Below, one piece after another: positions 33,086 to 41,450 of a stretch of DNA of 64,000 nucleotides. The translations under genes and the position numbers were made by a program. The notes below the pieces were generated by a model, which worked only from the letters and a program-made list of their open reading frames with translations, was not told the origin of the DNA and did no database searches. How positions within the stretch are numbered: the first letter of the stretch is position 1; each line of letters begins with the position of its first letter. Origin of the DNA: Streptomyces sp. NBC_01669 (GTDB taxonomy: Bacteria > Actinomycetota > Actinomycetes > Streptomycetales > Streptomycetaceae); assembly GCF_026339735.1 (NCBI RefSeq), contig NZ_JAPEQG010000001.1, positions 2,418,001 through 2,482,000 on the forward strand, in the 5' to 3' direction.

Positions 33086-35866
33086 ATGGACTTCGGCACC
33101 GACCCGACACGTACGCGGGAGATCCTGGGCAGGGATCGTGAACTGGCGCGGATCGCGCAACTGATCGACTCCGAGGACGACCGCGGCCCGAAAGTGCTCG
33201 TGCTGACCGGCGAGCCGGGAGTGGGCAAGAGCGCCCTGGTGGAATGGGCGGCCTCGCACGCCGTGGCGGGCGGCCGGCGCGTGCTCCGGGTTCGAGGCAG
33301 CGAAGGCGAGAAGGATCTCGGTTTCGCGGGGGTGCACCAACTGCTGCGCCCGGTACTCTCCGGTGTCGACCGGCTTCCCCCGCGGCAGCGCGATGCCCTG
33401 CGCCGCGCACTGGGTTCGGACGACACTGACGAGTCACAGGCGCCGGACCCACTGTTGATCATGGTCGGCGTGCTGACGCTGCTCTCGGACGCGGCAACGG
33501 AACGCCCGTTGCTGATCGCCGTCGACGACGCACAGTGGCTGGACGTCGGCTCGCTGGACGTACTCGCGTTCATCGCCCGGCGTCTCGAAGGCGAACGCAT
33601 CGGCCTGCTGCTCGCCGCACGGGATGAAGCGGTGCCGGCGCGCTTCGACCGCGACTTCCCGCATCTGGCCGCAGGTCCTCTGGACCGAGCCGCGGCGGGG
33701 CTCCTGCTGGACGCGCAGCCGCATCCACCACGGGATCGCGTCCGGTCCAGGATTCTCCGGCAGGCGGCCGGGAACCCGCTGGCCCTCATCGAGCTCACGC
33801 GAGCCTTCGCCAGGGCCCTGGGCAGCCGCGGAGTCGGGTCGATCGACTCGCTCCCCCTCACCGCCCGGCTGGAGCACCTGTTCGCCGCCGACCTGCCCAC
33901 CCTGCCGCACGCCACACGCCGGGTCCTGCTCCTGACGGCGGCAGCCGGCAGCGCCGATCTCTCGGACGTTCTCCACGCCGTGCCCGGCCTGGACGGGCCG
34001 GAGGTGTGGAGACCCGCCGAGCAGGCGGGGCTGGTGCGCGTCGAGGGCAGTCATGTGCGTCTGCGTCATCCGCTGGTCCGCTCCGCGATCTACCAGGCCG
34101 CTTCGTTCGCCGAGCGCCGCGAGGCCCACCTGGCGCTCGCCGCCGCGCTCGCGCAGGAACCCGATCGCCGTGCCTGGCACCTCGCCGCAGCCGCACTCGG
34201 CCCGGACGATCAGGTCGCCGGCGCTCTCGCGGAGAGCGCGGAACGCTCGCGGCGTCGCGGCGGATACGCGGCCGCGGCCGCGGCGCTGGAACGCGCCGCG
34301 GAACTCACGTCGGAGCCGGATCAGCGTGCCAGGCGCCTGCTCGCCGCTGCCGAATCGGCCATGTACGCCGGGTATCCGCAGTGGGTCGGTGAGATCGCGG
34401 CCCGCGTCGACACCCTGACGGACGACGCCCAGCTCCTCGCCGAGGCGTCCCTGCGCGGCGGGTGGTCCCTGGCCGTGACGCTCCGGCACGACGACTCCCT
34501 GGCCTTCCTGCTGCCCGTGGCCGAATCCATGGCCACACACGCACCTGCCCTGGCTCTGAGCGCGCTGTCAACGGCATCGACCCCCGCGTACAACTCCGGC
34601 GCCCCGTTCTACCGGACCGAACTCCAGCGGATCGGCGGCCTCATCACGCCGCCGCCGAACAGGATCGACTGCCTCTGGCCACAGGTGGCCAGCCACCCGT
34701 TCACGGACCGGGAGAAGGCTCTGAAAGGCCTGGCCCACGCGGTGGACACACTGCAGGACGGTTCCCTGTCCGACTTCGTCGTGCTCGGCGCCACAGCCTG
34801 GATCCTGGACGAGACCGACCAGGCCGTACGCCTGCTCGGCCAGGCCCTGGACCATCTGCGACGAGCTGCAACGGCCGGCGCCAACTGCACCGTCGCGCAG
34901 GCCCTCGCCCTCGCACTGTTCGAGAGCGGAGCCTGGACCGCGGCCCGCTCCGCCGCCGAGGACGCCTTCTGGATGGCGACAGAGTCAGGCGCGGACAACG
35001 TCACCGTGGGGTCATCCATCCTGCGGGCCACGCTGCGCGCCGCCCGCGGGGATCACGAGGCCGCGCGTGCGCAGGCCGGCGATGCCGTCCGCGGCATCGA
35101 CCTGCTCGATTCCCGCAGCCTGTATGTGCGCTACTGCCACGCGCTCGCCATGGCAGCCCTGGCGGAGGGCGACCACAAGGCGGCGTACGAGCACTTCCGG
35201 CGCGTGTTCACCCAGGACTTCCACCCCGCACCCGTGCACTACCACGCTTCCCTGTACCACCTCGCCGATCTTGCCGCCGCAGGCGTCCGCGTCGGCCAGG
35301 CGGACGACGCCCGCTCCGTGCTCCGGGCCGCAGAGACGACCCTGGGCGCGTCCCGCTCCGCCCGCCTGGACGCGATCGTGCATCGTGCCTCGGCCCTGCT
35401 GAGCGATCCCGAGGACGCGGAGCCCCATTTCCGTGCGGCGGTCGCCGACCCGGCCTGCCTCCTATGGCCCTTCGAGCACGCCCTCGCGCAGCTGGACTTC
35501 GGCGAGTGGCTGCGGCGGCGCCGACGGGCCGCGGAGGCGCGCACCGTTCTCGGCACCGCCCTCGAGATCTTCGAACGGCTCGACGCACGCCCCTGGATCG
35601 AGCGCACCACGGCCGAACTCCGCGCGGCGGGCGTGGCCGTGGCGGATTCCGCGGCGCCCGAAGCGGTGGCCGACCTGACGCCGCAGGAGCTGCAGATCGC
35701 CCAACTGGCCGCGGAGGGCCTGACCAACCGGGACATCGGCGCCCGGCTCTATCTGTCTCCCCGTACCATCGGCTTTCATCTGCACAAGATCTTCCCCAAG
35801 CTCGGCATCACGGGCCGCACCCAACTGCGCGATGTCCTCGGCCTCGCGCGCCTGCCGGATCACTGA
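33086..35866 (+). CDS. LAL-type LuxR regulator with N-terminal AAA ATPase
   Basis: 926 aa. Walker A VLTGEPGVGKSALVEWA near residue 40 and Walker B LLIAVDDAQWLDVG; helical middle region; C-terminal HTH LTPQELQIAQLAAEGLTNRDIGARLYLSPRTIGFHLHKIFPKLGITGRTQLRD. ATG 33086 has AAGGGAGAG about 6 nt upstream; the frame left of it is promoter. It is divergent from and distantly similar to the LAL at 29979-32840, with similar length and domain order. Its 3' end overlaps the convergent AhpD-like gene by 7 nt. Confidence 0.9.
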   Translation: MDFGTDPTRTREILGRDRELARIAQLIDSEDDRGPKVLVLTGEPGVGKSALVEWAASHAVAGGRRVLRVRGSEGEKDLGFAGVHQLLRPVLSGVDRLPPRQRDALRRALGSDDTDESQAPDPLLIMVGVLTLLSDAATERPLLIAVDDAQWLDVGSLDVLAFIARRLEGERIGLLLAARDEAVPARFDRDFPHLAAGPLDRAAAGLLLDAQPHPPRDRVRSRILRQAAGNPLALIELTRAFARALGSRGVGSIDSLPLTARLEHLFAADLPTLPHATRRVLLLTAAAGSADLSDVLHAVPGLDGPEVWRPAEQAGLVRVEGSHVRLRHPLVRSAIYQAASFAERREAHLALAAALAQEPDRRAWHLAAAALGPDDQVAGALAESAERSRRRGGYAAAAAALERAAELTSEPDQRARRLLAAAESAMYAGYPQWVGEIAARVDTLTDDAQLLAEASLRGGWSLAVTLRHDDSLAFLLPVAESMATHAPALALSALSTASTPAYNSGAPFYRTELQRIGGLITPPPNRIDCLWPQVASHPFTDREKALKGLAHAVDTLQDGSLSDFVVLGATAWILDETDQAVRLLGQALDHLRRAATAGANCTVAQALALALFESGAWTAARSAAEDAFWMATESGADNVTVGSSILRATLRAARGDHEAARAQAGDAVRGIDLLDSRSLYVRYCHALAMAALAEGDHKAAYEHFRRVFTQDFHPAPVHYHASLYHLADLAAAGVRVGQADDARSVLRAAETTLGASRSARLDAIVHRASALLSDPEDAEPHFRAAVADPACLLWPFEHALAQLDFGEWLRRRRRAAEARTVLGTALEIFERLDARPWIERTTAELRAAGVAVADSAAPEAVADLTPQELQIAQLAAEGLTNRDIGARLYLSPRTIGFHLHKIFPKLGITGRTQLRDVLGLARLPDH

Positions 35867-36348
35867 GGGGGGATTCCCCGCACGGGATGCTTGCTCAGGA
35901 TGGAGACCCGGTTGAAGGCGTTGATGGTGATGGCCACCCAGATCACCGCGGAGATCTCCTCCTCGGTGAGGACCTGGCGGGCCGCGGCGTAGGCTTTCTC
36001 CTGCTCGACGGCGTTCGCGGGTTCGGTGGTCGCCTCCGCGAGGGCGAGTGCCGCGCGTTCCCGGTCCGTGAAGAGTTCGGTGTCGCGCCAGGCGGCCAGC
36101 ACGCCCAGGCGCTGCGTCGTCTCACCGGCACGGAGCGCGGCCCCGGTGTGCACGCTGAGGCAGTACGCACAGCCGTTGATCTGCGACACGCGGAGATTGA
36201 TCAGCTCCACCAGGCTGCGGTCGATTCCCGCCTCGGCGGCGGCCGTGCGGACCGCGTCGGCCGTCCCGACGAGTGCGCGGTAGGCCTTGGGGCTCTGCTT
36301 GTCGATGTAGACCCGTCGGCTTGCCAGGTCTGCTGTCGTGTCACTCAA
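35860..36348 (-). CDS. Carboxymuconolactone decarboxylase/AhpD-like protein
   Basis: 162 aa. LVELINLRVSQINGCAYCLSVHT carries the C-x2-C-x3-H motif of AhpD-type alkylhydroperoxidases; later ALALAEATTEP and LTEEEISAVIWVAITINAFNRVSILS complete the fold. Proposed peroxidase/reductase activity in the cytosol, electron donor unknown. The ATG at 36348 follows GGAGTCC. It is divergent from the pirin gene; both families are tied to oxidative or redox responses, and they share the 36349-36470 promoter region. Confidence 0.88.
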   Translation of the reverse strand: MSDTTADLASRRVYIDKQSPKAYRALVGTADAVRTAAAEAGIDRSLVELINLRVSQINGCAYCLSVHTGAALRAGETTQRLGVLAAWRDTELFTDRERAALALAEATTEPANAVEQEKAYAAARQVLTEEEISAVIWVAITINAFNRVSILSKHPVRGIPPQ

Positions 36349-36434
36349 CGTGGACTCCTCCGGGGCCGCTTCCGGCCCTCGCTCCTCTGCCGTGCGTGTG
36401 CGGGGACATGGACTTAGTATCAGGCATAATAGTT

Positions 36435-36450
36435 GAATGTGAAATCATTC
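36435..36450. promoter_or_regulatory. Dyad in the AhpD-pirin divergent promoter
   Basis: GAATG-tgaaat-... reads GAATG (36435-36439) and CATTC (36446-36450), 6-nt spacer, in the AT-richest stretch of the neighbourhood between the divergent AhpD-like (36348) and pirin (36471) starts. A redox-sensing MarR-type operator is one possibility. It is short, so tentative. Confidence 0.35.
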
Positions 36451-36470
36451 TCGGATGAGAGGGGCGTACG

Positions 36471-37454
36471 GTGAGTGATGTCGAAGTGGATCCGGTCGAA
36501 CGGCGCCGGGGTGCGGCAGGCCACGGCGAGTCTGCCGTGCAGCATGTCGATGTGCTGTCCGCGCGGGACGTCCCGTTGGGCGGGCCGCGCGCGATGACGG
36601 TACGGCGCACGCTGCCGCAGCGGGCGCGGACGCTGATCGGGGCCTGGTGCTTCGTCGACCACTACGGCCCCGACGACGTCGCCGACACGGGTGGCATGGA
36701 CGTGGCTCCTCATCCACACACCGGTCTGCAGACCGTGAGCTGGCTGTTCAGCGGAGAGATCGAGCACCGCGACAGCCTCGGCAGCCACGCGCTCGTCCGG
36801 CCCGGAGAGCTCAACCTCATGACCAGCGGGTACGGCATCAGCCACTCGGAGGTCTCCACCACCCGCACCACCGAGCTGCACGGCGTCCAGTTGTGGGTGG
36901 CTCTGCCCGAAGAACACCGGCACACCGGACGTGACTTCCAGCACTACGTCCCGCGACGGGTCCGGGTGGACGGAGCCGACATCAGGGTGTTCCTGGGGTC
37001 GTTGGCGGGTGACGCCTCTCCGGTACCGACCTTCACGCCCTTGCTCGGCGCCGAACTCGTTCTCGACCCGCGCTCGACGACCAGCCTCCGCGTGGATCCC
37101 GGCTTCGAGCACGGCCTGCTCGTCGACGAAGGGAACGTCCGCGTCGACGGAACACTTCTGCACCCGGCCGAGTTGGGATACATCGGCACCGGAAGCGACG
37201 CCCTGACCCTGACGAACGAGACGGAATACCCGGCCCGCGTGGTGCTGTTGGGCGGCACACCGTTCCAGGAATCGATCGTCATGTGGTGGAACTTCATCGG
37301 TCGCAGCCACGAGGACATCGTCGAAGCGCGGGCCGCGTGGGAGAACGCCTCCGATCGCTTCGGCAGTGTCGACGGTTACGACGGCGGCCGCCTTCCCGCG
37401 CCGGGCCTTCCGAACGCCCGGATCGCACCACGCAAGAATCCTGCACACCACTGA
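36471..37454 (+). CDS. Pirin family protein
   Basis: 327 aa bicupin. N-terminal cupin has WCFVDHYGPDDV, the metal-binding APHPHTGLQTVSWLFSGEIEHRDSLG and LMTSGYGISHSE with ELHGVQLWVALPEEHRHTG, all standard pirin motifs. The C-terminal cupin has VVLLGGTPFQESIVMWWNFIGRSHEDI. Pirins act as quercetinase-like dioxygenases or metal-dependent co-regulators. GTG start at 36471. A GNAT gene follows 37 nt later on the same strand. Confidence 0.93.
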   Translation: MSDVEVDPVERRRGAAGHGESAVQHVDVLSARDVPLGGPRAMTVRRTLPQRARTLIGAWCFVDHYGPDDVADTGGMDVAPHPHTGLQTVSWLFSGEIEHRDSLGSHALVRPGELNLMTSGYGISHSEVSTTRTTELHGVQLWVALPEEHRHTGRDFQHYVPRRVRVDGADIRVFLGSLAGDASPVPTFTPLLGAELVLDPRSTTSLRVDPGFEHGLLVDEGNVRVDGTLLHPAELGYIGTGSDALTLTNETEYPARVVLLGGTPFQESIVMWWNFIGRSHEDIVEARAAWENASDRFGSVDGYDGGRLPAPGLPNARIAPRKNPAHH

Positions 37455-37491
37455 GCTCCTCTGAGTGACGTACGACACCGAAAGGCCCGTC

Positions 37492-37833
37492 ATGACCCAG
37501 CACGCATCCGAGCCGACCGTTCAGAGAGTCGACTCCAGGCACCGTTACGAGGTTCTGGTCGACGGCGAGCGCGCGGGCCTCACCGCCTACCGCGACCGCG
37601 ACGGACAACGCGTCTTCTTCCACACCGAGATCGACGACGCCTTCGCAGGCCAGGGCCTGGCCTCGCTCCTCGTGGAGCAGGCCCTGACCGACGTACGCGC
37701 CTCCGGAAAGCGCATCGTGCCGGTCTGCCCGTACGTGGCGAAGTTCCTCAAGAAGCACGACGAGTTCGCGGACATCACCGACCCGGTGACGCCCGAGGTC
37801 CTGGAGTGGCTGGACACCGCCCTGAAGCGGTGA
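37492..37833 (+). CDS. Small GNAT acetyltransferase (NATD1/YjdJ-like)
   Basis: 113 aa. RYEVLVDGERAGLTAYRDRDGQRVFFHTEIDDAFAGQGLASLLVEQALTDVRASGKRIVPVCPYVAKFLKKH is split here only for reference: the key parts are FFHTEIDDAFAGQGLASLL (acetyl-CoA loop) and VPVCPYVAKFL (C-terminal CPxxxxFL). This is the minimal N-acetyltransferase family related to human NATD1. Substrate unknown. ATG 37492 has GAAAGG 7-8 nt upstream; probably co-transcribed with the pirin gene. Confidence 0.88.
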   Translation: MTQHASEPTVQRVDSRHRYEVLVDGERAGLTAYRDRDGQRVFFHTEIDDAFAGQGLASLLVEQALTDVRASGKRIVPVCPYVAKFLKKHDEFADITDPVTPEVLEWLDTALKR

Positions 37834-38173
37834 CCGCCCCGGAGCCGGCCCGTGCGTGCGCCACTTCGATCGGGCACGTCCGGTTCCCGCTGCCCATCGG
37901 GACGGCGTGACGGATCCTCGGGCCGGCAGCCCGCCGGCGTGCCTGTCCTCGGCGAGCATCCGCCACGCCCGCCCGGGCGTCCGTGGCGACGGCGGCCCGG
38001 ACCGAAGGCTGCGGGCGGGTCGGGAGCGGGCACCGCCGTTGGCCGAGAAGGGCCGTTCCGCTCGCCGCCACAGGCCGCGAAATCGAAACGATAATCCGTG
38101 AACACCACCCCCTTCTAGCGTCCCCCACAACAGCCGTCGCGCTTCCGCGCGCGGCTCGGAACGGGGGAAACAC
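37834..38173. other. 340-bp region upstream of the SARP regulator
   Basis: No gene recognised in either strand. It should contain the SARP promoter; GATAAT at 38090-38095 and TAGCGT near 38117 are possible -10 hexamers, but neither has a convincing -35 partner. Confidence 0.4.
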
Positions 38174-39973
38174 ATGAAGTTCAGCATCCTCGGCCCGGTG
38201 GAGGCGTCCGTCGACGGTGCCGACATCCCGCTCGACGGCACCAAACAACGCACCACGCTCGCCGCCCTGTTGTTGGCTCGCGGGCATATGGTCACCGACG
38301 ACCGGCTCAGCACCCTCCTGTGGGGCTGGGAGCCGCCCGCGACGATGAGCGCGCAGATCTACACGTACATCTCCCGGCTGCGCAAGCGTCTCGGTCCCGG
38401 GATCCGGCTGGAACGACGCGGTCCCGGCTACTGGCTGGACATCGGCCCCGCCGGTTTCGACTGGGCGGAGTTCGAGCGGCTGGCCGGCATCGGGACCCGG
38501 GCGCTGAGCGGCGGACGGTTCGAGCAGGCCGCCCGGGATCTGCGGGACGCGCTGAGTCTGTGGAGCGCGCCGGCCCTCTCCAACACCACCGACTTCCTCG
38601 GCGAGATCGAGCTGCCCCGGCTGGAGGAGGCCTACATGGCCGCCCTGGAGAGCCGCATCGAGGCCGACCTCGCCATGGGCTCGCACGCCGCGCTGATCGC
38701 GGAGCTGACGCCGCTGGTGGCCCGCCATCCGCTGCGGGAACGGCTGCGCGCCCAGCTGATGACCGCCCTCTACCGCAGCGAGCGGCAGGCGGAGGCGCTC
38801 GCCGTCTACCGCGCCGGACGGCGCACGCTGCGCGAGGAGCTCGGGATCGACCCTGGGCAGGCGCTGCGTACGGTCCACGACGCGATCCTCACCGGGGACC
38901 TGGGCGGGCCCGCCGCGGGAACCGCCGTCCTGTCGGCGTCCTCCCACAGCTGGAACGGGCTCGTGCCCGCGATGCTGCCGTCGGACACCACCGACTTCCA
39001 CGGCCGCGAGAAACAGCTCGCCGAAGTGACCGCCCTGCTCCGGCCGCACGCGGCGCACCCGCACCGGGCCGTGATCACCGGTATGTCGGGCATCGGGAAG
39101 TCGGCGCTCGCCGTGCACGCCGCCCAGCTGAGCCGTCAGCACTTCCCCGACGGACAGCTCTACGTCGACCTGCGCGACGCCCAGGGGCGGGCCAAGGACC
39201 CGCATGAGGTGCTGGGCTGGTTCCTGCACGCGCTCGGCACCCCCGAGGGGGATCTGCCGGTCTCGCTGGACGAGCGCAGCCAGCTGTACCGGAGTCGGCT
39301 GGCGGGGCGCCGGGTGCTCGTCGTCCTCGACAACACGGAGGACGACCGGCAGACCCGACCCCTGCTGCCGGGCGGGCAGCTGTGCCGGACCATCATCACC
39401 GGGCGCAGTCCGCTGAGCGGCCTGGAGGGCATCCGCCTGGTCCACCTCGGGCTGCCGGACCCGGACGAGGCGACCGGGCTGCTCGCCCGGCTCGTGGGCG
39501 CCGACCGGGTGGCGGCGGAGCCGGAGGCGGCGGCCCGGCTGGTCGAGCTCTGCGACCGGCTTCCGCTCGCGCTGCGCATCGCCGCGACCCGGCTGACGGC
39601 CAACCCCCAGTGGCGGCTCTCCCGGCTGGTGGCCAGACTCGCACCCGAAGAGCACCGGCTGAGCGAGCTGCGGCTCGGTGGCCACGATCTGCGGGCCTCC
39701 CTGCGGCTCGGGCATGCCGCGCTCGACGCCGAATCACGCCGGGCGTTCCGGGAGTTGGCACGGGGCTGCGCGGCCGGGCTCAGCGCGCGGGAGGCCGCCG
39801 AGGTGCTGGGGGTGTGCGAGGAGCGGGCCGAATGGGTTCTCGAGGCGCTGGCCGACGCCCGGCTGATCGAGGTCAGCGGGGTCTGCACCGACGAGCGACT
39901 GCACTACCGCTTCCTGTCGCTGGTCCGGCTGTTCGCCCAGGAGCAGCCCGCATCGGAGCCCGCCGCCTCCTAG
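38174..39973 (+). CDS. AfsR/SARP-family regulator with NB-ARC ATPase domain
   Basis: 599 aa. N-terminal OmpR-type DNA-binding domain (MKFSILGPVEASVDG, TKQRTTLAALLLARG, QIYTYISRLRKRLG, about residues 1-95). Bacterial transcriptional activation domain about 100-245 (FDWAEFERLAGIGTRAL, ELTPLVARHPLRERLRAQLM, EALAVYRAGRRTLREELG). NB-ARC about 270-540 with P-loop VITGMSGIGKSALAVHAAQL and VVLDNTEDD. It lacks the long C-terminal TPRs of AfsR. SARPs activate neighbouring antibiotic clusters by binding direct repeats at promoters. It faces the NRPS-ebo operon, convergently, and is the obvious candidate for its pathway regulator. Confidence 0.9.
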   Translation: MKFSILGPVEASVDGADIPLDGTKQRTTLAALLLARGHMVTDDRLSTLLWGWEPPATMSAQIYTYISRLRKRLGPGIRLERRGPGYWLDIGPAGFDWAEFERLAGIGTRALSGGRFEQAARDLRDALSLWSAPALSNTTDFLGEIELPRLEEAYMAALESRIEADLAMGSHAALIAELTPLVARHPLRERLRAQLMTALYRSERQAEALAVYRAGRRTLREELGIDPGQALRTVHDAILTGDLGGPAAGTAVLSASSHSWNGLVPAMLPSDTTDFHGREKQLAEVTALLRPHAAHPHRAVITGMSGIGKSALAVHAAQLSRQHFPDGQLYVDLRDAQGRAKDPHEVLGWFLHALGTPEGDLPVSLDERSQLYRSRLAGRRVLVVLDNTEDDRQTRPLLPGGQLCRTIITGRSPLSGLEGIRLVHLGLPDPDEATGLLARLVGADRVAAEPEAAARLVELCDRLPLALRIAATRLTANPQWRLSRLVARLAPEEHRLSELRLGGHDLRASLRLGHAALDAESRRAFRELARGCAAGLSAREAAEVLGVCEERAEWVLEALADARLIEVSGVCTDERLHYRFLSLVRLFAQEQPASEPAAS

Positions 39974-40028
39974 GACTTTTCATCGAACCGCCGTCTGCCG
40001 CGCATACGCGTGTGCGGTGCGGACACTT

Positions 40029-40062
40029 CGCCGACGCCCCTGTGGCAGCAGGGGCGCCGGCG
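40029..40062. terminator. Bidirectional hairpin terminator between SARP and eboF
   Basis: CGCCGACGCCCCTG (40029-40042) pairs with CAGGGGCGCCGGCG (40049-40062) with a single A-C mismatch; 6-nt loop. It lies between convergent stops at 39973 and 40068 and marks the end of the biosynthetic operon. Confidence 0.8.
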
Positions 40063-40067
40063 ACGCG

Positions 40068-41450
40068 TCAGGACCAGCCGTGCAGGCGCAGGATCAGCCG
40101 CTTGACCTCGGTGGCGTGGTAGCGCTGCTGAGCCTCTGCGGGCTCCGAGCACAGCAGCATCGGGGCGTCCCGGTCGTCGTCGGGAAGTCGGCCGTGGCTC
40201 CCCCGCACACAGTGCGGATCGATCGGCACGACGGTCATCGGGGCCCGCATGCCCGCCTTCTTGCGCATCAGCGTCAGCGCCGCCTTGGCCTTGATCATCG
40301 GATCGGCCGGGTCGAAGAACAGCTCGGCCGGGTCGTAGCCGGGCTTGCGGTGGATCTCGACGCCCCGGGCGAAGTCGGGGGCGCGGTCGTCGTCCAGCCA
40401 GTAGTAGTACGTGAACCAGGCGTCCGGTTCCGCGACCGTCACGAGCTCGCCGGCGTTCGGGTGGTCGATGCCGAAGTCGGCCTGCTGGATGCGGTCAAGG
40501 ACCGCGTCGACACCCGCGGTGGCCTTGAGCGTGTCCCGTACCCGCGGCAGGTCGGAGGGGTCGGCGACATACACATGGGCGACCTGGTGGTCGGCGACGG
40601 CGAAGGCCCGGGAGGTATGTGGGTCGAGATACTCCATGCCGCGCTGCACATAGACGGAGAGCAGCCCTTCGCGGCGCAGCGCCCGGTTGATGTCGACGGG
40701 TCGGCGCACCGGGGCAATCCCGTACTCGCTCAGCGCGATCACGGTGGTGCCGCGGTCCCGCAGGTCGTCCAGGAGCGGTCCGAGCGCGGCGTCCGCCTCG
40801 CGGGCCGCCCGGACGGCCTGCGGGCTGTCGGGGCCGTAGCGCTGGAGGTCGTAGTCGAGGTGCGGGACATAGATGAAGGTCAGGTCGGGGCTCCGGCGGT
40901 CCAGGACGTAGCGGGACGCCTGGGCGATCCAGCTGGTCGAGGCGATGCCGGCAGTCGGACCCCAGTAGTTGAAGAGGGGGAAGTCACCCTGCAGTGCGGT
41001 CAGTTCGTCGCGCAGGCCTGCCGGGACGGTGTAGCAGTCCGGCTGCTTGCGGCCGTCGTAGTGGTAGACGGGGCGCGGGGTGAGGACGGTGTCGACCTCG
41101 GCGCCCATCGCCCACCACCAGCAGAGGTACGCGGTGGTGTGGTCCGGGTCCTTCTCCCGGGCGGCGTGCCACACCTTTTCGCCGTGGACGAGGGCGTTGT
41201 GCTGACGCCACATGAGCACCTCGCCCTGGTCACGGTGGTACCAGCCGTTGGCCACCGCGCCGTGGTCGTTGGGCAGGCTGCCGGTGGTCAGGGACGCCTG
41301 GACGGTGGCGGTGACGGCCGGGAAGACCGTGTCCAGCGCGGCGGCGAAACCCTGTTCGCCGATGGCCCGGAGATGGGGCATGTGCGGCAGCAGCCGCGGG
41401 GTGAGGCCGACCGTGCACAGCACGGCGACCTTTCTGCGTCGGTCGGTCAT
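40068..41450 (-). CDS. eboF: EboF-like alkaline phosphatase/nucleotide pyrophosphatase family protein
   Basis: 460 aa, type I phosphodiesterase fold. The nucleophile Thr lies in FPAVTATVQASLTTG; metal ligands are in FIYVPHLDYDLQRYGPDSP, VIALSEYGIAP and HKPGYDP-like segments, and the tail ends IDPHCVRGSHGRLPDD. No signal peptide. EboF proteins are the phosphatase-like members of the ebo operons of algae plastids, cyanobacteria and other bacteria, whose product is unknown. The ATG overlaps the eboE stop by 4 nt (ATGA). It is the last gene of the operon. Confidence 0.85.
   Translation of the reverse strand: MTDRRRKVAVLCTVGLTPRLLPHMPHLRAIGEQGFAAALDTVFPAVTATVQASLTTGSLPNDHGAVANGWYHRDQGEVLMWRQHNALVHGEKVWHAAREKDPDHTTAYLCWWWAMGAEVDTVLTPRPVYHYDGRKQPDCYTVPAGLRDELTALQGDFPLFNYWGPTAGIASTSWIAQASRYVLDRRSPDLTFIYVPHLDYDLQRYGPDSPQAVRAAREADAALGPLLDDLRDRGTTVIALSEYGIAPVRRPVDINRALRREGLLSVYVQRGMEYLDPHTSRAFAVADHQVAHVYVADPSDLPRVRDTLKATAGVDAVLDRIQQADFGIDHPNAGELVTVAEPDAWFTYYYWLDDDRAPDFARGVEIHRKPGYDPAELFFDPADPMIKAKAALTLMRKKAGMRAPMTVVPIDPHCVRGSHGRLPDDDRDAPMLLCSEPAEAQQRYHATEVKRLILRLHGWS

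Noticed and set aside
34462..36417. 651-codon plus-strand frame overlapping the second LAL gene
   Set aside because: Out-of-phase shadow of the LAL gene and of the AhpD-like gene; no motifs.
37834..38160. Short plus-strand frames of 60-80 codons
   Set aside because: Arg/Pro-rich, no RBS or family motif; treated as intergenic.
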